5,371 nt of DNA, from assembly GCA_021827225.1 (NCBI GenBank), contig JAKAXG010000356.1, forward strand, positions 1 to 5,371, written 5' to 3'. A program made the position numbers and the translations under genes. Of the stretch, positions 1 to 5,259 are shown piece by piece (the first letter of the stretch is position 1; every line of letters starts with the position of its first letter). Below the pieces are notes generated by a model. That model saw nothing but the letters and a program-made list of their open reading frames with translations, did no database searches and was not told where the DNA came from. This DNA is from Actinomycetes bacterium. Lineage in GTDB: Bacteria; Actinomycetota; Acidimicrobiia; Acidimicrobiales; Palsa-688.

Positions 1-321
1 CCCGTCGAGCACCCGCAGGGACCGCTCCACCTCGACGGTGAAGTCGACGTGGCCGGGGGTGTCGATGATGTTGATGCGGGTGCCGTTCCACTCGCAGGTG
101 GTGGCGGCGCTGGTGATGGTGATACCCCGCTCCTGCTCCTGGGGCATCCAGTCCATCGTGGCGGCACCCTCGTGGACCTCACCGATCTTGTAGTTGATAC
201 CGGTGTAGAACAGGATGCGCTCGGTCGTAGTCGTCTTACCGGCGTCGATGTGGGCCATGATCCCGATGTTGCGGACCTGGGCCAGCGGCTTGGCGCGGGT
301 TGCTGTGGTTGCTTCGGCCAT
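1..321 (-). CDS. fusA: Elongation factor G, N-terminal part (cut by window edge)
   Basis: EF-G is the cytoplasmic translational GTPase that drives ribosomal translocation and, with RRF, ribosome recycling. Only the first 107 codons are present; the gene continues past the left edge (full EF-G is about 700 residues). The G domain is unmistakable: P-loop AHIDAGKT at residues 23-30, switch I RGITI at 65-69 and the G3 box DTPGH at 87-91. The ATG at 321-319 follows a purine-rich stretch (GAGAGAGAAA) that is a weak, rather distant Shine-Dalgarno. The eighteen residues before NIGIMAHID are a short variable leader typical of EF-G. It lies 33 nt after rpsG on the same strand, third in the str operon order rpsL-rpsG-fusA; no terminator is visible in the gap, so it should be co-transcribed. 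No frameshift or altered GTPase residue is visible. Confidence 0.97.
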   Translation of the reverse strand, partial: MAEATTATRAKPLAQVRNIGIMAHIDAGKTTTTERILFYTGINYKIGEVHEGAATMDWMPQEQERGITITSAATTCEWNGTRINIIDTPGHVDFTVEVERSLRVLDG

Positions 322-354
322 TGGGGGGTTTCTCTCTCTACGGCTTTGGGGGTA

Positions 355-825
355 CTACCAGCGGTAGTGGGCGAAGGCCTTGTTCGACTCGGCCATCTTG
401 TGCATGTCCTCGCGGCGCTTCACGGCGGCGCCGACGCCGTTGGAGGCGTCGAGCAGCTCGGCGGCCAGCTTCTGGGCCATGGTCTTCTCCCGCCGCTGAC
501 GGGAGTAGCCGACCAGCCAGCGGATGGAGAGGGTGTTGGCCCGCTTCGAGCGGACCTCCACAGGCACCTGGTAGGTGGCGCCACCGACCCGGCGGCTCTT
601 GACCTCCAGCTGGGGCTTGGTGTTCTCCACCGCCCGCTTCACCACCGACAACGGGTCGCCGTCGCTGCGGTCCTTGATGATGTCGAGGGCTTCATAGACG
701 ATGCGCTCGGCCAGGCTGCGCTTGCCACGCTCGAGCACCTTGTTGACGATCTGGGTGATCAGGACCGACCGGTAGATCGGGTCCGGCAGGAGGTCGCGGC
801 GGGGAGCGGGTCCTTTACGGGGCAT
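355..825 (-). CDS. rpsG: Small subunit ribosomal protein S7 (uS7)
   Basis: S7 is a primary 16S rRNA-binding protein that nucleates assembly of the 30S head and lies near the E-site. The 156-residue product has the normal bacterial length. It starts [10 protein letters not shown] (the actinobacterial form), contains the conserved core [14 protein letters not shown] (about residues 78-91) and [15 protein letters not shown] (about 102-116), and ends with the canonical AHYRW. The ATG at 825-823 is preceded by AGAGAGG with 6 nt spacing, a strong Shine-Dalgarno that lies inside the end of rpsL. Only 2 nt separate the rpsL stop from this start, so translation is probably coupled to rpsL. In E. coli, S7 represses its operon by binding a ~100-nt rpsL-rpsG spacer; that spacer does not exist here, so feedback control of that kind would need another site. 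Confidence 0.98.
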   Translation of the reverse strand: MPRKGPAPRRDLLPDPIYRSVLITQIVNKVLERGKRSLAERIVYEALDIIKDRSDGDPLSVVKRAVENTKPQLEVKSRRVGGATYQVPVEVRSKRANTLSIRWLVGYSRQRREKTMAQKLAAELLDASNGVGAAVKRREDMHKMAESNKAFAHYRW

Positions 826-827
826 CT

Positions 828-837
828 CTAACCTCTC
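828..837 (-). promoter_or_regulatory. rpsG ribosome binding site embedded in rpsL C-terminal codons
   Basis: On the minus strand the bases GAGAGGTTAG cover the last codons and the TAG stop of rpsL (AAG AGA GGT TAG); AGAGG lies about 6-8 nt before the rpsG ATG. The site is translated by ribosomes finishing rpsL, which suits reinitiation or coupled synthesis of S12 and S7. The identical ten bases occur before rpsL. Confidence 0.8.
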
Positions 838-1196
838 TTGGCGCCGTAACGGCTGCGGGCCTGCTTGCGGTCGCGCACGCCGGAGGTGTCCAGCGTGCCG
901 CGGATGATCTTGTAGCGGACGCCCGGCAGGTCCTTCACCCGGCCCCCACGGACCAGGACGATCGAGTGCTCCTGAAGGTTGTGGCCCTCGCCGGGGATGT
1001 AGGCGGTGACCTCCACCCCGCTGGTCAGGCGTACCCGGGCCACCTTGCGCAGCGCCGAGTTCGGCTTCTTCGGCGTGGTGGTGTAGACGCGCGTGCAGAC
1101 CCCTCGGCGCTGCGGGGCGCCTCTCAGGGCAGGGGTCTTGGTCTTGACCGTCTTCTGTTCGCGGCCCTTCCGGACCAACTGCGCGATTGTGGGCAA
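828..1196 (-). CDS. rpsL: Small subunit ribosomal protein S12 (uS12), TTG start
   Basis: S12 sits at the decoding centre and contributes to fidelity of tRNA selection. I place the start at the TTG at 1196-1194, giving 122 residues beginning [12 protein letters not shown], which matches the universal S12 N-terminus. A GTG at 1247 would add 17 residues ([17 protein letters not shown]) with no counterpart in the family. GAGAGG lies 5 nt before the TTG. Conserved blocks are [19 protein letters not shown] (about 39-57) and [15 protein letters not shown] (81-95). Lys43, Lys44 and Lys88, where streptomycin-resistance substitutions usually arise, are all wild type. Asp89 is the position beta-methylthiolated by RimO in other bacteria. 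The C-terminus is short (SRYGAKRG), and its AGA codon, rare in such a GC-rich gene, forms part of the rpsG ribosome binding site. It is the first gene of the str operon. Confidence 0.96.
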   Translation of the reverse strand: MPTIAQLVRKGREQKTVKTKTPALRGAPQRRGVCTRVYTTTPKKPNSALRKVARVRLTSGVEVTAYIPGEGHNLQEHSIVLVRGGRVKDLPGVRYKIIRGTLDTSGVRDRKQARSRYGAKRG

Positions 1197-1197
1197 C

Positions 1198-1207
1198 CTA
1201 ACCTCTC
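1198..1207 (-). promoter_or_regulatory. rpsL ribosome binding site that decides the TTG start
   Basis: GAGAGGTTAG on the minus strand places GAGAGG 5 nt before the TTG at 1196. Together with the family N-terminus MPTIxQLVRKGR this selects TTG over the upstream GTG at 1247, which has no comparable purine run at the right distance. Confidence 0.8.
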
Positions 1208-1415
1208 GATACTTCCTCTGGGCTTCAGCCGGGCTTGCGCCGACCACTGGGGTCCGCCGATCCGATAGTGCCCGCAGTATGCGCGCGTCGACCGGCCGGG
1301 TGGCCGCCGTCCATGGTAGCGCGCCGCCCGGGATTCCGGAAGCCGGACCGCGGGGCGTCGACGAGGGTGCCGGCCGGTCCGCCGGGTCGGGCGCGGCGCG
1401 GCGCCGCCGGGACGT
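1208..1415 (-). promoter_or_regulatory. Non-coding leader/promoter region of the str operon
   Basis: This stretch between the DMT gene stop and the rpsL ribosome binding site has no plausible gene. It should carry the str operon promoter. Weak -10-like hexamers on the minus strand are CATACT (1281-1276) and CACTAT (1270-1265), but neither has a TTGACA-like -35 at 16-18 nt, so I cannot name a promoter. The part next to the DMT stop is extremely G/C rich with self-complementary GGCGCC runs. A perfect 5-bp stem with 3-nt loop (TCCGG/CCGGA) lies at 1335-1347. No T-tract follows either, so a factor-independent terminator for the DMT unit is not evident, and read-through into rpsL is possible. Confidence 0.4.
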
Positions 1416-2327
1416 CTAGTCCCCGCCCACCGCCGCCTCCGAGGCCCGTTCCGGTCCGGGGCCGGAGCTGTCGCCGCCGGCGGATCCGGCCGCCGCCTCC
1501 CGGCGGGCGAGCTGGGCGGCGGCGCCTGCCATGACCACGAATCCGACCACCTGGCCGGTGATGGCGAGCGGATCGGTGGCCAGGCTCTCCTGGAACGCCA
1601 CCACTCCGAGCAGCACCGACGCGGCCGGGTCGGAGACCGTGAGAGCCGGCATCGACTTGGCCAGGGGGCCGGCCCGGTAGGCCACCTGGGTGAGGACCAG
1701 CGCCGCCGCCCCGGCCCCGATCAGGGCGTAGAGCTCCCAGTCCGTGAGAAGCTCACCCAGCCCGTGGTGCATCAGGGCGGTGGCCTGCTTGAGCAGGGCG
1801 GCTACCACCCCGTAGCCCACGCCGGCGGCCGCCCCGAGCAGGCCGCATCTGTGGCCCCTGGCCCACTTGATCCCGACCACGGCCAGCACCGCCACCACAG
1901 CCATGCCGCTCACGGTGGACCAGGCCAGCACATCGGCGTCGAGCTTCACCCGGCCGGGCGCGGGACGGCCCGCCACCAGGAACGCGGCCAGCCCGGCTAC
2001 CAGCACCAGGGCGAGCAGCCACTCCCGCCCGGAGGGACGGCGCCCCTCGAGCAGGGCGCTGACCGGCAGGGCGAAGAGCACCCCGGAGATCAGCAGCGGC
2101 TGCACCACGGCCAGCTGCCCGTAGTCGAGGGCCACCACGTGCAGGATCAGCCCGATCAGGGCTGCGACGAGGCCGACTATCCACGCCGGGTGCTTGAGCA
2201 GGTGCCCGAACAGCCGGTGGGTACGGCCGTCGGGGGCCCGGCGGGCACTGTGGTGCTGGAGGATGCTCGACGTCGCCGCCGCCAGGGCGGATGCCAGCGC
2301 GATGGCGACTATGGCCGCCTCGCTCAT
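1416..2327 (-). CDS. DMT-superfamily (NIPA/EamA-like) multi-pass membrane transporter
   Basis: The 303-residue product is an integral membrane protein of the drug/metabolite transporter superfamily. It resembles the actinobacterial branch related to the NIPA magnesium-transporter family. I see about nine hydrophobic segments: roughly 4-24, 48-68, 71-93, 102-120, 134-155, 161-180, 197-216, 225-246 and 255-274. Family-like features are the early SSILQHHSARR (20-30), the ALDYGQLAVVQPLLISGVLFALPVSALLEGRR block (66-97) and YRAGPLAKSMPALTVSDPAASVLLGV (217-242). The last ~30 residues are a Gly/Ala/Ser/Glu-rich hydrophilic tail. The ATG at 2327 overlaps the glycosyltransferase stop as ATGA; GGAG lies only 2 nt before it, so translation probably depends on termination-reinitiation. 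Substrate is unknown. Coupling to a glycosyltransferase suggests, without proving, export or flipping of a related metabolite. Magnesium or small-metabolite transport unrelated to the sugar chemistry is an equal alternative. Confidence 0.8.
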   Translation of the reverse strand: MSEAAIVAIALASALAAATSSILQHHSARRAPDGRTHRLFGHLLKHPAWIVGLVAALIGLILHVVALDYGQLAVVQPLLISGVLFALPVSALLEGRRPSGREWLLALVLVAGLAAFLVAGRPAPGRVKLDADVLAWSTVSGMAVVAVLAVVGIKWARGHRCGLLGAAAGVGYGVVAALLKQATALMHHGLGELLTDWELYALIGAGAAALVLTQVAYRAGPLAKSMPALTVSDPAASVLLGVVAFQESLATDPLAITGQVVGFVVMAGAAAQLARREAAAGSAGGDSSGPGPERASEAAVGGD

Positions 2328-3517
2328 CGCTCCGAGACTACCTGGTCCGTCTCCCCGTACACGGCTCCGGGGCCCGTGCCGTCGGCCGAGGCCGGCGCCG
2401 CCGGCCAGCTCCGGCCGTGCATCATGGCGGCGCTCCGGTAGAGGGCGTCGCAGCGGCGCATCACCTCGGGCCAGGAGATGCTCGGTGGTACCGCCCGGTT
2501 GTGGACGGCCACCCGCCGGACCAGCTCCGGGGAGCGGGCCAGGGAGACGATGGTGTCGGCCATGGCCGAGTCGGAGCCGACCAGCCAGCCCTCCCGGCCG
2601 TGGGCCACGAAGTCCTCCACCCCGGTCCCCGACAGGGCGATGATGGGCAGGCCGGCGGAGCGGGCCTCCAGGGCGGCGATGCCGAACGACTCCAGCTTGG
2701 CCGGGGCCACGAACAGATCGGACCGGGCGAAGGTGTCCCGGATCTCCGACCGGCTGCAGCGGCCCCGCATCTGCACCCAGTCCATCGACCGGTCCCGCAG
2801 GTACCGCTCGACCCGGGGCCGCTGGGGCCCCTCGCCCAGGATCTCGGCCCGCAGCGACATCCCCGCCGGTATCTGCCGGCGCGCCGAGTCGAGGATCCCG
2901 AGGAGGGGGAGAATCCGCTTCCGGCGGGCCAGCCGGGAGACCACCGCCAGCCGAAGCTGGCCGGGGCGGCCCCCGTCGTGGGGCACCCGCCACTCGGCCG
3001 GGTCGATGCCGTTGGGCAGGATGGTCACCTCGCCGCGGGGTCCGAGGATGCGGCGGAGCGGCGCCCCCGCGGCGTTGCTGACCGCCGAGAACACGACCCG
3101 CCAGTCGCCCCAGCCGCTCAGCACGTCCGCCCCCAGGAACAGGGGCGTGGCCTTGGCCCACAGGGAGTGAACGGTGGCCACCGTCGGGATGCCCCTCCGT
3201 GACGCGTCGTGGGCGGCCAGGAAGGCGAACGGGGAGAAGCTCGAAGCGTGGACGTGTACCAGGTCATACCCGCCGGTCAGCAGAGTGCCCCGGCCCCGCT
3301 GGGAACTGCGGTACCGGATCTTCTCCGCCTCCCCCCTCCCCGGCGCCACCCGGATGACCTCCCCCCTCTCCAGGGCCGGTAGGCCGTCCTCCCCGACGGT
3401 CGTGGTGAGCACGGTGACGTCGTGGTGGGCGGCCTGGCGCTGGGCCAGGTCGTGGACCTGCAGTTCGATCCCGCCCAGCCGGGGCAGGTAGCAGTCGGTG
3501 ACGTGGGCGATCCTCAT
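2324..3517 (-). CDS. GT4-type glycosyltransferase (GT-B fold)
   Basis: This 397-residue protein looks like a retaining glycosyltransferase of CAZy family GT4, transferring a sugar from a nucleotide-sugar donor. The N-terminal Rossmann domain starts MRIAHVTDCYLPRLGGIE, whose GGIE loop (15-18) is the glycine-rich acceptor/donor loop of the family. YDLVHVHAS (84-92) and TVHSLW (115-120) follow. The donor-binding domain has ILPNGID (166-172), VVSRLARRKR (192-201; Arg195 and Lys200 expected to contact the diphosphate) and the EX7E motif from Glu276 to Glu284 in ESFGIAALE. No signal peptide or membrane span is seen, so it is cytoplasmic or peripherally membrane-bound. The final ~35 residues are low complexity. 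The ATG at 3517 fits the family start, but its best Shine-Dalgarno (AGAAGG) is about 12 nt away. It is divergent from a PIG-L deacetylase and overlaps the transporter by 4 nt. Acceptor and sugar are unknown; it lacks the MshA-type N-terminus. Confidence 0.9.
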   Translation of the reverse strand: MRIAHVTDCYLPRLGGIELQVHDLAQRQAAHHDVTVLTTTVGEDGLPALERGEVIRVAPGRGEAEKIRYRSSQRGRGTLLTGGYDLVHVHASSFSPFAFLAAHDASRRGIPTVATVHSLWAKATPLFLGADVLSGWGDWRVVFSAVSNAAGAPLRRILGPRGEVTILPNGIDPAEWRVPHDGGRPGQLRLAVVSRLARRKRILPLLGILDSARRQIPAGMSLRAEILGEGPQRPRVERYLRDRSMDWVQMRGRCSRSEIRDTFARSDLFVAPAKLESFGIAALEARSAGLPIIALSGTGVEDFVAHGREGWLVGSDSAMADTIVSLARSPELVRRVAVHNRAVPPSISWPEVMRRCDALYRSAAMMHGRSWPAAPASADGTGPGAVYGETDQVVSER

Positions 3518-3552
3518 GCCGGCCCGGGGCCTTCTGCTGGCACCATGACCCG
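3518..3552. promoter_or_regulatory. 35-bp divergent intergenic region between glycosyltransferase and deacetylase
   Basis: Both start codons face away from this 35-bp gap, so at least one promoter must extend into the opposing gene, or the transcripts are nearly leaderless. It contains a compact dyad at 3521-3531 (GGCCC-G-GGGCC) and the left arm of an inverted repeat reaching into the deacetylase start (3539-3557). I see no convincing -10/-35 pair and no good Shine-Dalgarno for either gene. Shared control of both genes is an inference from layout. Confidence 0.45.
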
Positions 3553-3557
3553 GTGCC
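3539..3557. repeat. Inverted repeat over the deacetylase GTG start
   Basis: GGCACC (3539-3544) and GGTGCC (3552-3557) are perfect reverse complements separated by 7 nt (ATGACCC). The right arm contains the GTG start codon at 3553-3555. As RNA this would form a 6-bp hairpin that hides the start codon; as DNA it is an operator-sized dyad in the divergent promoter region. Such short G/C arms can arise by chance here. Confidence 0.45.
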
Positions 3558-4401
3558 CTACACCGTGGTGGCGTTCCACGCCCATCCCGACGACGAGGCC
3601 ATCCTCACGGCCGGCACGCTGGCGCGCGCCGCGGCCGCGGGTCACCGGGTGGTGCTGGTCACCGCCACCGCCGGTGAGGTCGGCCTGGCCTCGTCCGAGG
3701 TGGCGGCCCGGGGCGACCTGGGCGGGCTGCGGGCCGGGGAGCTCCGGGCGGCGGCCGCCGCCATCGGTTGTCACGAGGTCCATTTCCTCGGCTACGAGGA
3801 CTCCGGCATGGACGGGCGGGCCGGAACCGACGGTGCCGCTTTCGCCCGGGTCCCGGTGGAGGGCGCGGCGCGCCGGCTGGCCGGGCTCCTGCGGGAAACC
3901 GGGGCGGACGTGCTCACGGTCTACGACCCGGCCGGCGGGTACGGGCATCCCGATCACGTCCAGGTGCACCGGGTCGGCGTGCGGGCGGCGCAGCTCGCCG
4001 GCACCCCGGTGGTCCTGGAAGCGACGGTGGACCGCCGACCCCTCCTCCGGGTGCTGCGGGTGCTCGCCGCCCTCAGGGTGGCGCCGCCCGACTGGAGTCC
4101 GGAGCGCTTCGCATCGGCCTACGCCGACCCGGCGCGCGTCACCCATGCGGTGGACGTGCGCCGGTACAGCCGGGCCAAGCGGGCGGCGATGGCCGCCCAC
4201 GCCAGCCAGGCCACCGCCGACGAGGGGGTGCGGACGCTGGCGACGTTCCTGCGCCTTCCGGGACCGCTGTTCCGCCTGGCGTTCGGGCGGGAGTGGTTCG
4301 TGGAAAGAGGCCGGCAACCAGGACCGCAGCCCCTCGACGACATCTTCGCCACGCTGCGGGCCGGCCTGGAGGAACGCGGCCGGCACGCCCCGCGGCCGTG
4401 A
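3553..4401 (+). CDS. PIG-L/MshB-family zinc-dependent N-acetyl-sugar deacetylase
   Basis: The 282-residue product belongs to the PIG-L (LmbE-like) family, which removes the acetyl group from N-acetylglucosaminyl conjugates (MshB in mycothiol, PIG-L in GPI synthesis) or cleaves related amides (Mca). The zinc-site motif AHPDDE is at 10-15 and YDPAGGYGHPDH at 124-135. By alignment with M. tuberculosis MshB, His11, Asp14 and His135 should bind zinc, Asp13 is the general base, and Tyr130 and His132 assist catalysis. EDSGM (82-86) and the late KRAAMAAHASQ (209-219) are also typical. Length is close to MshB (about 300). No signal peptide is visible, so it is cytoplasmic. The GTG start gives a normal N-terminus; an ATG at 3545 is out of frame. 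No Shine-Dalgarno is clear. The divergent glycosyltransferase suggests it may supply the substrate. Mca-like amidase or another deacetylase role cannot be excluded. Confidence 0.88.
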   Translation: MPYTVVAFHAHPDDEAILTAGTLARAAAAGHRVVLVTATAGEVGLASSEVAARGDLGGLRAGELRAAAAAIGCHEVHFLGYEDSGMDGRAGTDGAAFARVPVEGAARRLAGLLRETGADVLTVYDPAGGYGHPDHVQVHRVGVRAAQLAGTPVVLEATVDRRPLLRVLRVLAALRVAPPDWSPERFASAYADPARVTHAVDVRRYSRAKRAAMAAHASQATADEGVRTLATFLRLPGPLFRLAFGREWFVERGRQPGPQPLDDIFATLRAGLEERGRHAPRP

Positions 4402-4508
4402 CCGGTCGGTCGGTCCCTCCGGCCTGAGGCATCTGTAGTGAAGGCACATCGGTCGGCGAACACCCGGCATGAGTTAAGCGTGAGATTCTAGCCCCGGCTG
4501 GTCTCGTT
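4402..4508 (+). other. Intergenic spacer between deacetylase and O-methyltransferase
   Basis: No gene is seen here. Just after the deacetylase stop is a threefold CGGT run (4403-4414), and TCGGTCGG recurs at 4449-4456. A short CCTC/GAGG stem lies around 4416-4429, too weak to call a terminator. Composition becomes AT-richer from about 4470 (GAGTTAAGCGTGAGATTCTA), consistent with promoter DNA for the methyltransferase. Confidence 0.4.
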
Positions 4509-4514
4509 TATCGT
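4509..4514 (+). promoter_or_regulatory. Candidate -10 element for leaderless O-methyltransferase transcript
   Basis: TATCGT fits the actinobacterial -10 pattern TANNNT and ends 6 nt before the A of the ATG at 4521, so transcription would begin at or near the start codon. The absence of any Shine-Dalgarno before this ATG agrees with a leaderless mRNA. A -35 is not clear (TTCTAG at 4486-4491 is the base window for a 17-nt spacer and matches poorly). Confidence 0.4.
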
Positions 4515-4520
4515 GACCGT

Positions 4521-5198
4521 ATGGCCGATGCGAAAACATGGTCGGAGGTCGACGAATACGTGGTCGACCGGCTCATCGGAGCCGACCCGGTGCTCGACGC
4601 CGCCCTCGCCGAGGCGGAGGCGGCCGGGCTGCCCGCCATCGCCGTGTCGCCGGCCCAGGGGCGCCTCCTCCACCTGCTGGCCCGGATGGTGGGGGCCCGC
4701 CGGATCCTGGAGATCGGCACTCTGGGCGGCTACAGCACCATCTGGCTGGCGCGGGCGCTGCCGGCCGAAACGGACTCGCAGCTGATCAGCCTCGAGCTCG
4801 AGCCCCGCCACGCCGAGGTCGCCCGGGCCAACCTGGAGCGGGCCGGCCTGGGCGCCAGGGTGGAGGTGAGGGTCGGCCCGGCGCTCGATTCCCTACCGGT
4901 GCTGGAGGCGGAGGGCCGGCGTTTCGACTTCGTGTTCATCGACGCCGACAAGGACAACATTCCCGCCTATTTCGACCGCTCCGTCGCTCTGACCCGCCCG
5001 GGCGGCGTGATCGTGGTGGACAACGTGGTGCGCGGCGGGGCCCTCATCGATGCCGACCAGACCGACGGGCGGGTCCTCGGGGTGCGGCGGTTCCACGAGG
5101 CCCTGGCCGGCCGGACAGACGTGTCGGCCACCACGATCCAGACGGTCGGGGCCAAGGGCTACGACGGCTTCACCCTGGCGGTGGTCGAGGGGGCGTGA
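4521..5198 (+). CDS. Cation-dependent class I SAM O-methyltransferase
   Basis: The 225-residue protein matches the Methyltransf_3 (COMT/CCoAOMT-like) family, which transfers a methyl group from S-adenosylmethionine to a hydroxyl, classically on catechol-type substrates, using a divalent metal. SAM motif I is ILEIGTLGGYSTIWLARAL (62-80), with the acidic SLELEP following at 90-95. The metal ligands should be Asp141 (FIDADKDN, 139-146), Asp167 and Asn168 (VIVVDNVVRGG, 163-173); Lys144 is the likely catalytic lysine. Length is normal for bacterial members. The start is the ATG at 4521; no Shine-Dalgarno precedes it, and a -10-like element sits right upstream, suggesting leaderless translation. 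It follows the deacetylase in the same direction by 119 nt, enough for its own promoter, so a shared pathway is uncertain. Natural substrate is unknown; many bacterial members are promiscuous toward catechols and flavonoids. Confidence 0.92.
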   Translation: MADAKTWSEVDEYVVDRLIGADPVLDAALAEAEAAGLPAIAVSPAQGRLLHLLARMVGARRILEIGTLGGYSTIWLARALPAETDSQLISLELEPRHAEVARANLERAGLGARVEVRVGPALDSLPVLEAEGRRFDFVFIDADKDNIPAYFDRSVALTRPGGVIVVDNVVRGGALIDADQTDGRVLGVRRFHEALAGRTDVSATTIQTVGAKGYDGFTLAVVEGA

Positions 5199-5251
5199 CC
5201 GGTTGACGGCCCGGCCCTGAGCGGCCCCAACCGGTTGACGGCCCGGCCCTG
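5198..5251 (+). repeat. Two direct copies of a 22-bp sequence, period 32 bp
   Basis: Bases 5198-5219 and 5230-5251 are identical (begin ACCGGTTGACGG, end GGCCCTG), separated by 10 bp. The first copy starts on the last base of the methyltransferase stop codon. Bases 5228-5237 (CAACCGGTTG) form a perfect 10-bp palindrome; the equivalent positions in the first copy (TGACCGGTTG) match at eight of ten. As RNA, 5198-5205 can pair with 5228-5235 (8 bp). It may be a paired operator, a terminator-like structure or a local duplication. Sequence identity over 22 bases is well beyond chance even at this base composition. Confidence 0.8.
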
Positions 5252-5259
5252 CGGGCCGG
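5243..5259 (+). terminator. GC hairpin after the O-methyltransferase, possible terminator
   Basis: CCGGCCC (5243-5249) and GGGCCGG (5253-5259) pair perfectly as a 7-bp all-G/C stem with loop TGC. It lies about 45 nt after the methyltransferase stop and uses the end of the second 22-bp repeat as its left arm. There is no T-tract afterwards (ACAACGATC), so it is not a classical intrinsic terminator; hairpins without U-runs have been proposed as terminators in high-GC actinobacteria. Confidence 0.45.

Noticed and set aside
828..1247. Longer rpsL starting at GTG 1247
   Set aside because: Adds 17 residues not found in S12 and lacks a ribosome binding site, while TTG 1196 has both.
1416..3161. A 581-codon open frame on the minus strand spanning the transporter and part of the glycosyltransferase
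   Set aside because: Only its last 303 codons look like a protein. The upstream part is Gly/Pro/Arg-rich shadow of the glycosyltransferase frame, which carries the family motifs.
2291..3202. A 303-codon plus-strand open frame opposite the glycosyltransferase
   Set aside because: Composition (Gly, Pro, Arg, His, Gln rich, no motifs) is that of an antisense shadow in GC-rich DNA.
2324..4401. Calling the pair mshA and mshB of mycothiol synthesis
   Set aside because: The deacetylase fits MshB/Mca in motifs, but the glycosyltransferase starts MRIAHVTDCYLPRLGGIE rather than with the longer MshA N-terminal region, and GT4 and PIG-L families are both large. Gene symbols are not justified.
3514..4470. 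A 318-codon minus-strand open frame opposite the deacetylase
   Set aside because: No recognisable motif; the plus-strand frame has the complete PIG-L catalytic set.
4402..4520. tRNA or other small RNA gene between deacetylase and methyltransferase
   Set aside because: No cloverleaf arms or T-loop sequence can be found.
4397..5203. Shared ten bases CGTGACCGGT at both the deacetylase and methyltransferase stops (4397-4406, 5194-5203)
   Set aside because: GC-rich words around TGA recur readily by chance; the identity does not extend further.
5203..5240. TTGACG in each 22-bp repeat as a -35 promoter element
   Set aside because: No TANNNT hexamer lies 16-19 nt downstream of either copy.
5198..5251. 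CRISPR array
   Set aside because: Only two copies, with a 10-bp gap, and no cas-like genes nearby.
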